Shown here: positions 17,209-23,942 of the stretch, in pieces
Position numbering within the stretch: the first letter of the stretch is position 1
How the letters are laid out: each line of letters opens with the position of its first letter
From: Flavobacterium sp.
GTDB lineage: Bacteria > Bacteroidota > Bacteroidia > Flavobacteriales > Flavobacteriaceae
Reading direction: 5' to 3'
NCBI GenBank assembly: GCA_023251135.1
Contig: JAHEZJ010000008.1
Span: 1 to 64,000 of the forward strand
Length of the DNA: 64,000 nucleotides
Translations under genes and position numbers: made by a program
Notes under the pieces: model-generated
What the model saw: only the letters and a program-made list of their open reading frames with translations
The model's database searches: none
What the model was told of the DNA's origin: nothing

Positions 17209-17231
17209 TTTCAAATACACTGTATTTGAAA
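17209..17231. promoter_or_regulatory. Perfect 10-3-10 palindrome upstream of fabH (candidate operator)
   Basis: TTTCAAATAC (17209-17218) and its exact inverse GTATTTGAAA (17222-17231) are separated by ACT, ending 17 bp before the fabH ATG. No T-run follows, so it is not a terminator. Its position over the probable promoter or leader suggests a dimeric repressor site controlling fabH-accB-accC. Confidence 0.5.
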
Positions 17232-17248
17232 CGAAATAATAGAATATA

Positions 17249-18247
17249 ATGAATACAATCACAGCCGCAATTACCGCTGTTGGAGCTTACGTTCCCGACT
17301 TTGTACTTTCGAACAAGGTATTGGAAACGATGGTCGAAACTAATGACGAATGGATTACTACTCGTACCGGAATTAAAGAGAGAAGAATTTTAAAAGATGC
17401 TGATAAAGGAACATCGTTTCTTGCCATAAAAGCAGCACAGGATTTAATAGCAAAAGCTAATATTGATCCGTTAGAGATTGATATGATCATAATGGCAACA
17501 GCTACGGCAGATATGCCGGTAGCCTCTACAGGGGTTTATGTTGCAACAGAAATTGGAGCTACCAATGCATTTGCTTACGATTTGCAGGCGGCATGTTCAA
17601 GTTTCTTGTACGGAATGTCAACTGCTGCAGCTTATGTGCAGTCAGGAAGATACAAAAAAGTGCTTTTAATTGGTGCCGATAAAATGTCATCAATTGTAGA
17701 TTACACAGACAGAGCAACTTGTATTATTTTTGGTGACGGAGCGGGAGCCGTTTTATTCGAACCCAATTATGAAGGTCTTGGTTTACAGGACGAATACTTA
17801 CGAAGCGACGGTGTAGGACGCGATTTTCTTAAAATTTCTGCAGGAGGTTCTCTAACTCCAACTACAGCAGAGACCGTAAAAAACAAACAACACAATATTA
17901 TTCAGGACGGAAAAACCGTTTTTAAATATGCTGTAACCAATATGGCTGATGCAAGTGAATTGATTCTGCAAAGAAACAATCTTACGAATCAGGATGTAAA
18001 CTGGTTAGTGCCACATCAGGCAAACAAGCGTATCATTGATGCTACTGCAAGCAGAATGAATCTTGAAGAGTCAAAAGTACTGATGAACATTGAAAGATAT
18101 GGTAATACCACTTCAGCTACATTGCCATTAGTATTAAGCGACTTTGAACACTTGCTTAAAAAAGGAGATAATATTATTTTTGCTGCGTTTGGTGGAGGAT
18201 TCACTTGGGGATCTATTTACTTAAAATGGGCATACGATAAAAAATAA
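17249..18247 (+). CDS. fabH: 3-oxoacyl-ACP synthase III (KAS III)
   Basis: 332 residues. It condenses acetyl-CoA with malonyl-ACP to start fatty acid synthesis. The active-site Cys is C116 in LQAACSSFLYG. The His and Asn of the triad lie in NWLVPHQANKRI and ERYGNTTSATLP, and the C-terminal FGGGFTWGS is present. It is the first gene of a run with accB (23 bp later) and accC (84 bp later), joining malonyl-CoA supply with chain initiation. The palindrome at 17209-17231 directly precedes it. Confidence 0.96.
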   Translation: MNTITAAITAVGAYVPDFVLSNKVLETMVETNDEWITTRTGIKERRILKDADKGTSFLAIKAAQDLIAKANIDPLEIDMIIMATATADMPVASTGVYVATEIGATNAFAYDLQAACSSFLYGMSTAAAYVQSGRYKKVLLIGADKMSSIVDYTDRATCIIFGDGAGAVLFEPNYEGLGLQDEYLRSDGVGRDFLKISAGGSLTPTTAETVKNKQHNIIQDGKTVFKYAVTNMADASELILQRNNLTNQDVNWLVPHQANKRIIDATASRMNLEESKVLMNIERYGNTTSATLPLVLSDFEHLLKKGDNIIFAAFGGGFTWGSIYLKWAYDKK

Positions 18248-18270
18248 ATCAAAACTAAAAACGAATCATT

Positions 18271-18759
18271 ATGGATTTAAAAGAAATTCAAAACCTAATC
18301 AAATTTGTAGCAAATTCGGGAGTTGCAGAAGTAAAGTTAGAAATGGATGATGTAAAAATCACCATCAGAACAACTTTAGAAACAAATGTAACTGAAGCTA
18401 CTTATGTACAGCAATTACCAGCTCAGGCTGCATTGCCACAGGCAGTTGCTCCTCAACAAACAGCTCCGGTAGTTGTAAATGTAAATGCAGAGGCGCCTGC
18501 TGCTGTTGAAGATTCTAAATTCATTACTATTAAATCTCCAATTATTGGAACTTTTTACAGAAAACCATCTCCAGACAAACCAGTATTTACTGAAGTTGGA
18601 AGCACTATCGCTAAAGGTGATGTTCTTTGTGTAATTGAAGCAATGAAATTATTCAACGAAATCGAATCAGAAGTTTCAGGTAAAATTGTAAAAATTCTTG
18701 TTGACGATATGTCTCCTGTTGAATTTGACCAACCTTTATTCTTAGTTGATCCATCATAA
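18271..18759 (+). CDS. accB: Biotin carboxyl carrier protein of acetyl-CoA carboxylase
   Basis: 162 residues, usual length. The N-terminal helical segment (MDLKEIQNLIKFVANSGVAEVKLE) is followed by an Ala/Pro/Gln-rich linker (about 48-78) and a C-terminal biotinyl domain. The biotin-accepting lysine is K126 in VIEAMKLFNEIES. Partner of accC immediately downstream. Confidence 0.96.
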   Translation: MDLKEIQNLIKFVANSGVAEVKLEMDDVKITIRTTLETNVTEATYVQQLPAQAALPQAVAPQQTAPVVVNVNAEAPAAVEDSKFITIKSPIIGTFYRKPSPDKPVFTEVGSTIAKGDVLCVIEAMKLFNEIESEVSGKIVKILVDDMSPVEFDQPLFLVDPS

Positions 18760-18843
18760 TTTTTAAAAATTCCAATAGACAAATCACAAAATCCAATTAT
18801 TGGAATTTGAAGATTGGAATTTGTAATTTTTAATATAAATAAG

Positions 18844-20193
18844 ATGTTTAAAAAAATATTAATTGCAAATAGAGGAGAAATTGCACTTCGTGTAATTCGT
18901 ACATGTAAAGAAATGGGAATCAAAACTGTAGCAGTTTACTCTACAGCCGATGCAGAAAGTTTACATGTTAAGTTTGCTGATGAAGCGGTTTGTATTGGGC
19001 CCCCTCCAAGTAACTTATCGTATTTGAAAATGTCAAATATTATTGCTGCTGCCGAAATTACTAACGCAGACGCAATACATCCAGGATATGGATTTCTTTC
19101 TGAGAATGCTAAATTCTCAAAAATTTGTCAGGAGCACGGAATCAAATTTATTGGTGCAGCACCTGAGATGATCGATAGAATGGGAGATAAAGCTTCTGCT
19201 AAAGCGACAATGAAAGCTGCAGGAGTTCCATGTGTACCAGGTTCTGACGGATTATTAGAATCTTTCGAACAAACACAAAAATTAGCTAAAGAATTTGGTT
19301 ACCCGGTAATGCTTAAGGCTACTGCCGGAGGTGGTGGAAAAGGAATGCGTGCGGTATGGAAAGAAGATGAATTGTTGAAAGCATGGGAAAGTGCACGTCA
19401 GGAAGCTGCTGCTGCATTTGGAAATGACGGAATGTACATGGAGAAACTTATCGAAGAGCCACGTCATATCGAAATTCAGGTAGTTGGAGATTCATACGGA
19501 AAAGCATGTCACCTTTCTGAAAGAGATTGTTCAGTACAACGTCGTCACCAAAAATTAACTGAAGAAACACCTTCGCCATTTATGACCGACGAGTTGCGTG
19601 CAGCAATGGGAGAAGCAGCTGTAAAAGCGGCTGAATTCATTAAGTACGAAGGAGCCGGAACTGTAGAGTTTTTAGTGGACAAGCACAGAAACTTCTATTT
19701 CATGGAAATGAATACCCGTATTCAGGTAGAGCACCCAATTACGGAACAGGTAATTGATTACGATTTAATTCGTGAGCAAATTATGGTAGCAGCCGGAATT
19801 CCAATTTCAGGAAAAAACTATTTGCCACAATTACACGCTATCGAATGCCGTATTAATGCTGAAGATCCTTATAACGATTTTCGCCCTTCACCAGGAAAGA
19901 TTACTACGCTTCATATGCCAGGAGGACACGGAGTACGTTTAGATACTCACGTATATTCTGGTTACAGCATCCCTCCAAACTACGATTCGATGATTGCTAA
20001 GTTAATTACAACTGCGCAGTCAAGAGAAGAAGCTATTAGCAAAATGCGAAGAGCTTTGGATGAATTTGTTATTGAAGGTATCAAAACTACAATACCATTC
20101 CACAGACAATTAATGGATGACCCAAGATATATTGCAGGAGATTATACTACTGCTTTTATGGATACATTTAAAATGAAACCTATAGAGGAATAA
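18844..20193 (+). CDS. accC: Biotin carboxylase subunit of acetyl-CoA carboxylase
   Basis: 449 residues from the ATG at 18844 ([20 protein letters not shown]); an in-frame TTG 30 bp upstream would add only AT-rich leader. The ATP-grasp glycine loop ([14 protein letters not shown]), the HIEIQVVGD strand, the catalytic region [17 protein letters not shown] and the C-terminal BC domain are all present. The 84-bp spacer to accB contains two GGAATTTG-like inverted copies (AATCCAATTATTGGAATT), a typical spacer repeat of this genome. A terminator follows. Confidence 0.96.
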   Translation: MFKKILIANRGEIALRVIRTCKEMGIKTVAVYSTADAESLHVKFADEAVCIGPPPSNLSYLKMSNIIAAAEITNADAIHPGYGFLSENAKFSKICQEHGIKFIGAAPEMIDRMGDKASAKATMKAAGVPCVPGSDGLLESFEQTQKLAKEFGYPVMLKATAGGGGKGMRAVWKEDELLKAWESARQEAAAAFGNDGMYMEKLIEEPRHIEIQVVGDSYGKACHLSERDCSVQRRHQKLTEETPSPFMTDELRAAMGEAAVKAAEFIKYEGAGTVEFLVDKHRNFYFMEMNTRIQVEHPITEQVIDYDLIREQIMVAAGIPISGKNYLPQLHAIECRINAEDPYNDFRPSPGKITTLHMPGGHGVRLDTHVYSGYSIPPNYDSMIAKLITTAQSREEAISKMRRALDEFVIEGIKTTIPFHRQLMDDPRYIAGDYTTAFMDTFKMKPIEE

Positions 20194-20197
20194 AAGG

Positions 20198-20226
20198 AAA
20201 GGCTGTCGATTACGACGGCCTTTTTT
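20198..20226 (+). terminator. Terminator after accC
   Basis: AAAGGCTGTCG / CGACGGCCTTT (one G-T wobble) with an ATTA loop and a T-run, starting 5 bp after the accC stop. Confidence 0.88.
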
Positions 20227-20241
20227 GTTTTACCACATGGT

Positions 20242-20274
20242 AAACCCGATAGGTTTGAAGAGCTTATCGGGTTT
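20242..20274. repeat. Degenerate copy of the AAACCCGA...TCGGGTTT palindrome
   Basis: AAACCCGATA and TATCGGGTTT form a 10-bp stem with a 13-nt loop. The outer AAACCCGA matches the two full palindromes at 48701-48733 and 48918-48950. It may act as a second terminator for accC. Confidence 0.6.
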
Positions 20275-20359
20275 GCTTTTTAATGAAGTAAACACTTTTG
20301 GTGTGTATTTTTTATACATGTTTTGCCCGGGTTACACACTTTTTGTAAAGCTGAAATTC

Positions 20360-20376
20360 TGGCACATATGACTTAA
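20360..20376 (+). promoter_or_regulatory. Partial sigma-54-like promoter upstream of the PepSY-like array
   Basis: CTGGCAC fits the -24 half of the sigma-54 consensus, but at the -12 position the sequence is ACTTA instead of a TTGC-type motif. The first array gene starts 113 bp downstream at 20489. The adjacent sigma-54 activator makes the site worth testing, but the match is incomplete. Confidence 0.25.
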
Positions 20377-20488
20377 TCCCTTTAAAAATAAGGATTTAAG
20401 TAATTGTAGATACAACGTTTTCGTTACGGCATAATAATTTCATTATCTAAAACGTAAACAACTATTAATAATTTAAAATATACACATT

Positions 20489-20785
20489 ATGAAAAATTTA
20501 TTTTTATCAGCCGCAATTGTTTTAGGAGGTTTAACATCATTTGCATCAAATGCTCCAATGGCAAGTACTATCGTTAAAACGGTTTCTCTTTCAGACGAAT
20601 ATACAGAAATCAAATTAGAAGAATTGCCTGCTCCAATTACAGAAGCTTTGAAAAAAGCATACCCAAGTGCAGTAGTTACAAAAGCGTATAAAAACGAGAA
20701 ATCAGAGTACAAACTAGACGTTACAGTAGGAGAAAAGGTAGGTAACCTTTTTGCTAATGCAGACGGGACCTGGATCAAAAAATAA
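20489..20785 (+). CDS. PepSY-like small secreted protein, array member 1
   Basis: 98 residues: signal peptide (MKNLFLSAAIVLGGLTSFAS) and one PepSY-like domain with the array's core pattern: EIKLEELPAPITEALKKAYP, then a lysine-rich turn and strand (KAYKNEKSEYKLDVTVGEK), ending GTWIKK. Such proteins are periplasmic or surface-exposed; their ligand is unknown. It shares with member 2 the leader AAAATATACACA just before the ATG and most of its signal peptide, so these two are the youngest duplicates. The array probably starts here, since about 300 bp of non-coding DNA precedes it. Confidence 0.88.
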   Translation: MKNLFLSAAIVLGGLTSFASNAPMASTIVKTVSLSDEYTEIKLEELPAPITEALKKAYPSAVVTKAYKNEKSEYKLDVTVGEKVGNLFANADGTWIKK

Positions 20786-20858
20786 TCTAAAACAGTTCTT
20801 ATGTTTATTCAAATTAAGAACATCAAAATAAAATTAAGAGTACTAAAATATACACACT

Positions 20859-21155
20859 ATGAAAAATTTATTTCTATCAGCCGCAATCGTTTTGGGAGGT
20901 TTAACATCATTTGCTTCAACTTCTCCAATATCAAATACAATCGTAAAAGCAGTATCTCTTCAGGAAGAATACACTGAAATTAAAGTGGAAGAAGTTCCTG
21001 CAGCTGTAACTGCTGCTCTTAAAAAAGCGTATCCGGATGCCCTGCTTTCAAAAGCATACAAAAACGAAAAGTCAGAGTATAAACTTGAGGTTACAGTAGG
21101 TGACAAAGTAGGGGCTCTATATGCAAATGCAGATGGAACCTGGATCAAAAAATAA
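20859..21155 (+). CDS. PepSY-like small secreted protein, array member 2
   Basis: 98 residues, closest to member 1: identical signal-peptide core LFLSAAIVLGGLTSFAS and identical KAYKNEKSEYKL strand and GTWIKK end. Differences cluster in the helix (EVPAAVTAALKKAYPDALL), so the sheet face is conserved while the helix varies. It is separated from member 1 by 73 bp that retain the duplicated leader. No catalytic motif is visible. Confidence 0.88.
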   Translation: MKNLFLSAAIVLGGLTSFASTSPISNTIVKAVSLQEEYTEIKVEEVPAAVTAALKKAYPDALLSKAYKNEKSEYKLEVTVGDKVGALYANADGTWIKK

Positions 21156-21184
21156 GTAATAAAGAACTATAAAAAAGGAACATT

Positions 21185-21475
21185 ATGAAAAAGTTAATCT
21201 TATCGGCAGCTATCTTATTAGGTGGTTTGTCAATGCAGGCAGGAAATGTAACTCCGACAAGTTCAATGGTACAAACTGTAAGCGTTCAGGACGAATATAA
21301 AGAAGTTGATGCAGTTCCGGCTGCAATTAAAACAGCATTAGACAATGCTTATCCTGGTGTAAAACTGGATAAAGCCTATGTAAACGCGAAGAAAGAGTAT
21401 AAAATAGAAATAACCGTTAGAGGTGAAAAATCTATAGTTTATACAGATGCTTCCGGAAACATTCTTAAAAAATAA
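21185..21475 (+). CDS. PepSY-like small secreted protein, array member 3
   Basis: 96 residues, beginning MKKLILSAAILLGGLSMQAG. The core reads AVPAAIKTALDNAYPGVKLD, then KAYVNAKKEYKIEITVRGEK and ends ASGNILKK. It is two residues shorter than members 1 and 2, with a gap before the helix (EVDAVP). With member 4 it shares the TDASGNILKK end, marking a second duplication pair. The spacing to member 2 is 29 bp, which suits one transcript. Confidence 0.87.
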   Translation: MKKLILSAAILLGGLSMQAGNVTPTSSMVQTVSVQDEYKEVDAVPAAIKTALDNAYPGVKLDKAYVNAKKEYKIEITVRGEKSIVYTDASGNILKK

Positions 21476-21504
21476 CTGTTAGTAACCCATAAAAACCATT
21501 TATA

Positions 21505-21801
21505 ATGAAAAAGTTAATCTTATCAGCAGCAATTGTTCTGGGAGGTTTGTCTGTTCAGGCAGCAAGTCCGGTAGTATCAACATCAGCTATTCAATCTGTA
21601 ATTGTTCAGGATGAATACAAAGAAATCGGTACAGACGCTGTTCCCGCAGCAGTAAAATCAACAATTGAAAAATCTTTTCCGAATACGAAACTTGAAAAAG
21701 CGTATAAAAACGAAAAAGATGAGTACAAATTGGAAATCTCAACCGGAGATAAAAAGTATACTGTATTTACAGATGCTTCGGGGAACATCCTTAAAAAATA
21801 A
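21505..21801 (+). CDS. PepSY-like small secreted protein, array member 4
   Basis: 98 residues, starting MKKLILSAAIVLGGLSVQAA. Its core is AVPAAVKSTIEKSFPNTKLE, then KAYKNEKDEYKLEISTGDKK, ending ASGNILKK as in member 3. The aromatic helix end is SFP here and in member 5, but AYP in the other four. It starts 29 bp after member 3. Function unknown. Confidence 0.87.
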   Translation: MKKLILSAAIVLGGLSVQAASPVVSTSAIQSVIVQDEYKEIGTDAVPAAVKSTIEKSFPNTKLEKAYKNEKDEYKLEISTGDKKYTVFTDASGNILKK

Positions 21802-21848
21802 TTACCTAATTTTATCAGCTAATACGAATTAAAAAAAAGCAAATACTT

Positions 21849-22154
21849 ATGAAAAAATTAATTTTATCAGCTGTCATCATTTTAGGAGGTTTATTAACGA
21901 ACGCAGAAGCGACTACATTAAAGAAATCGGTTTTGATCGTCGTTAAATTTCAGGACAATTTTAAGGAAATTAAAGCGGAGGCACTTCCTGCTGAAGTTAA
22001 AGCTACTTTAGAAAAATCTTTTCCTGGTTCAAAGCTTGTAAAGGCTTATGTGAACTCGAAAAAGCAATACAAATTAGAACTTAATTCCGGGGTCGATCAG
22101 GACAAACATTTTGTTTTCACAGATGACAAAGGAGTCATTGCCCCGAAATACTAA
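21849..22154 (+). CDS. PepSY-like small secreted protein, array member 5 (divergent)
   Basis: 101 residues, the most diverged copy. The signal peptide is MKKLILSAVIILGGLLTNAEA. The middle keeps EALPAEVKATLEKSFPGSKL and KAYVNSKKQYKLELNSG, but a short insertion (VDQDKH) lengthens the last hairpin. It ends DDKGVIAPKY instead of the usual lysine pair. These changes suggest a different partner or relaxed selection; the reading frame is intact. Confidence 0.85.
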   Translation: MKKLILSAVIILGGLLTNAEATTLKKSVLIVVKFQDNFKEIKAEALPAEVKATLEKSFPGSKLVKAYVNSKKQYKLELNSGVDQDKHFVFTDDKGVIAPKY

Positions 22155-22166
22155 AAAAAGAATAAT

Positions 22167-22463
22167 ATGAAAAAATTAATCTTATCGGCAGCAATAGTTT
22201 TAGGAAGTATGTCAATTTATGCTTATAAAATAACTACTCCGAAATTGGAAGAAGTAACTGTTTCTGTTCAGACAGAATATACAGAAGTTAGTGCAGATGC
22301 CGTACCTGCTGCTGTAAAAACAGCATTGCAAACCGCTTATCCGGGTGCTAAACTTGTAAAAGCAGCCGTAAACGAGAAAAAAGAATACAAACTTGAGATA
22401 TCAGTTGGTGACCAAAAGGCTACTGTTTTTTCAGATGTCAATGGCAACTGGTTGAAGATATAA
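22167..22463 (+). CDS. PepSY-like small secreted protein, array member 6
   Basis: 98 residues, last of the array, 12 bp after member 5. The signal peptide reads MKKLILSAAIVLGSMSIYAY. The core is AVPAAVKTALQTAYPGAKLV, then KAAVNEKKEYKLEISVGDQK, ending NGNWLKI, which lacks the usual terminal lysine pair. A strong terminator (22494-22529) follows, so the six genes likely form one unit separate from the response regulator at 22593. Confidence 0.87.
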   Translation: MKKLILSAAIVLGSMSIYAYKITTPKLEEVTVSVQTEYTEVSADAVPAAVKTALQTAYPGAKLVKAAVNEKKEYKLEISVGDQKATVFSDVNGNWLKI

Positions 22464-22493
22464 TTAGGTGAATTTAGATTTATGTTTTTGGTG

Positions 22494-22529
22494 AAAAAGA
22501 GATTGCAGAGATGCAATCTCTTTTTTTTT
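22494..22529 (+). terminator. Terminator closing the PepSY-like array
   Basis: AAAGAGATTGCA / TGCAATCTCTTT with a GAGA loop and a run of nine T, about 33 bp after the last array gene. Confidence 0.9.
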
Positions 22530-22592
22530 ACATAATTTTATGAAAAGACAATTTTATTAGTATTATTTTAGCAAAAAAGTCCTCAAACGCAA

Positions 22593-23942
22593 ATGCCAAA
22601 GATATTACTGATAGAAGATGATATTTCGTTCTGCAAATTATTAGAAAAATTTCTAATCAAAAAAGCATACGATGTAACCATTGCTTTTTCGGCTGCCGAA
22701 GCCAGAATTGCGATCAAAAAAGAATCTTTCGATTTGATTTTAACAGATCTTCGTTTGCCTGATTCTGACGGTATTGGACTAATGTCGGAAATCAAGACGG
22801 AGTATCCTCAAGTTCCTGTAATCTTAATGACAGGCTATTCGGATGTTAATACCGCGGTTAAAGCCATAAAAAATGGCGCAGCCGATTATATTTCAAAACC
22901 CTTTAATCCCGATGAAGTTTTATTGGTGATTACAAATGCTTTAAAGACTTCGGAAACCGAAACAGAAGAAGCTCCTGTGAAGGAAAAAAAAGCGGTTAAA
23001 AAACAAACCACAGCTGAAAACGAATTTGTAAAAGGAATTTCTGTCGCTTCTAAAAAATTGCTGGATCATATTCAATTGGTAAGTCCAACAGATATGTCGG
23101 TTTTAATTATTGGAGAAAGCGGAACCGGGAAAGAAATTATTGCTAAAAGTATTCATCAGCAAAGTTTAAGAAAAAACAACAATTTTATTGCGGTTGATTG
23201 CGGAGCTATTCCAAAAGAACTGGCGGCAAGTGAATTTTTCGGGCATTTAAAAGGATCTTTTACCGGAGCAATCAGCGACAAAATGGGGTATTTTGAAGCG
23301 GCCAATGGCGGAACTCTTTTTTTGGATGAAATAGGAAACCTGTCTTATGAAAACCAAATTCAATTGTTGCGTGCGCTTCAGGAACGAAAAATTAAACCTG
23401 TTGGTAGTAATAAAGAAATAAACGTCGATATACGCATCATTACTGCTACAAACGAAGATTTACGCGAGGCAGTAAAAAACGGTGATTTTAGAGAAGATTT
23501 ATACCATAGAATCAACGAGTTTTCGATATTGTCGCCTTCTTTAAAAGAGAGAGACGAAGATTTGATGGTTTTTGCCGATTATTTCCTGGAAAAAGCCAAT
23601 CAACAGCTGAACAAAGAGGTTATCGGGTTTTCACCGGAAGTGGTTGCTATTTTTCAAAATTACAACTGGCCGGGAAATTTACGGGAATTACAAAATTGTG
23701 TCAAACGTTCGACGTTGCTGTCTAAAGGCGAGTTTATCGAAAGTGATGTGCTGCCCGCAGAGTTTTTTCAGATACAGAAAGAGTCGGGTTCCGGCGGGAG
23801 CTTTTCGTTGTCTGATAATGAAAAAGAAGCCATTATTCAGGCGCTGTCAAAAGCACAGAATAATAAATCGGAAGCTGCCAAACTGCTTAAGATTACCAGA
23901 AAAACGCTTTATAATAAATTGAAGCACTACAATATCGATTAA
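22593..23942 (+). CDS. Sigma-54-dependent response regulator (NtrC family)
   Basis: 449 residues. Receiver domain (1-120) with phosphoacceptor D52 in ILTDLRLPDSDG. Sigma-54 AAA+ domain (about 150-385) with Walker A GESGTGKE (174-181), the sigma-54-contacting loop as GSFTGA (221-226; GAFTGA is the commoner form), and Walker B TLFLDEIG (241-248). A Fis-type helix-turn-helix closes the protein (KSEAAKLLKITRKTLYNKLK). It opens promoters held by RpoN, whose gene lies at 48956-50416. It sits directly after the PepSY-like array and tail to tail with a hybrid kinase, the likely phosphodonor system. The link to the array is inferred from position. Confidence 0.95.
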   Translation: MPKILLIEDDISFCKLLEKFLIKKAYDVTIAFSAAEARIAIKKESFDLILTDLRLPDSDGIGLMSEIKTEYPQVPVILMTGYSDVNTAVKAIKNGAADYISKPFNPDEVLLVITNALKTSETETEEAPVKEKKAVKKQTTAENEFVKGISVASKKLLDHIQLVSPTDMSVLIIGESGTGKEIIAKSIHQQSLRKNNNFIAVDCGAIPKELAASEFFGHLKGSFTGAISDKMGYFEAANGGTLFLDEIGNLSYENQIQLLRALQERKIKPVGSNKEINVDIRIITATNEDLREAVKNGDFREDLYHRINEFSILSPSLKERDEDLMVFADYFLEKANQQLNKEVIGFSPEVVAIFQNYNWPGNLRELQNCVKRSTLLSKGEFIESDVLPAEFFQIQKESGSGGSFSLSDNEKEAIIQALSKAQNNKSEAAKLLKITRKTLYNKLKHYNID

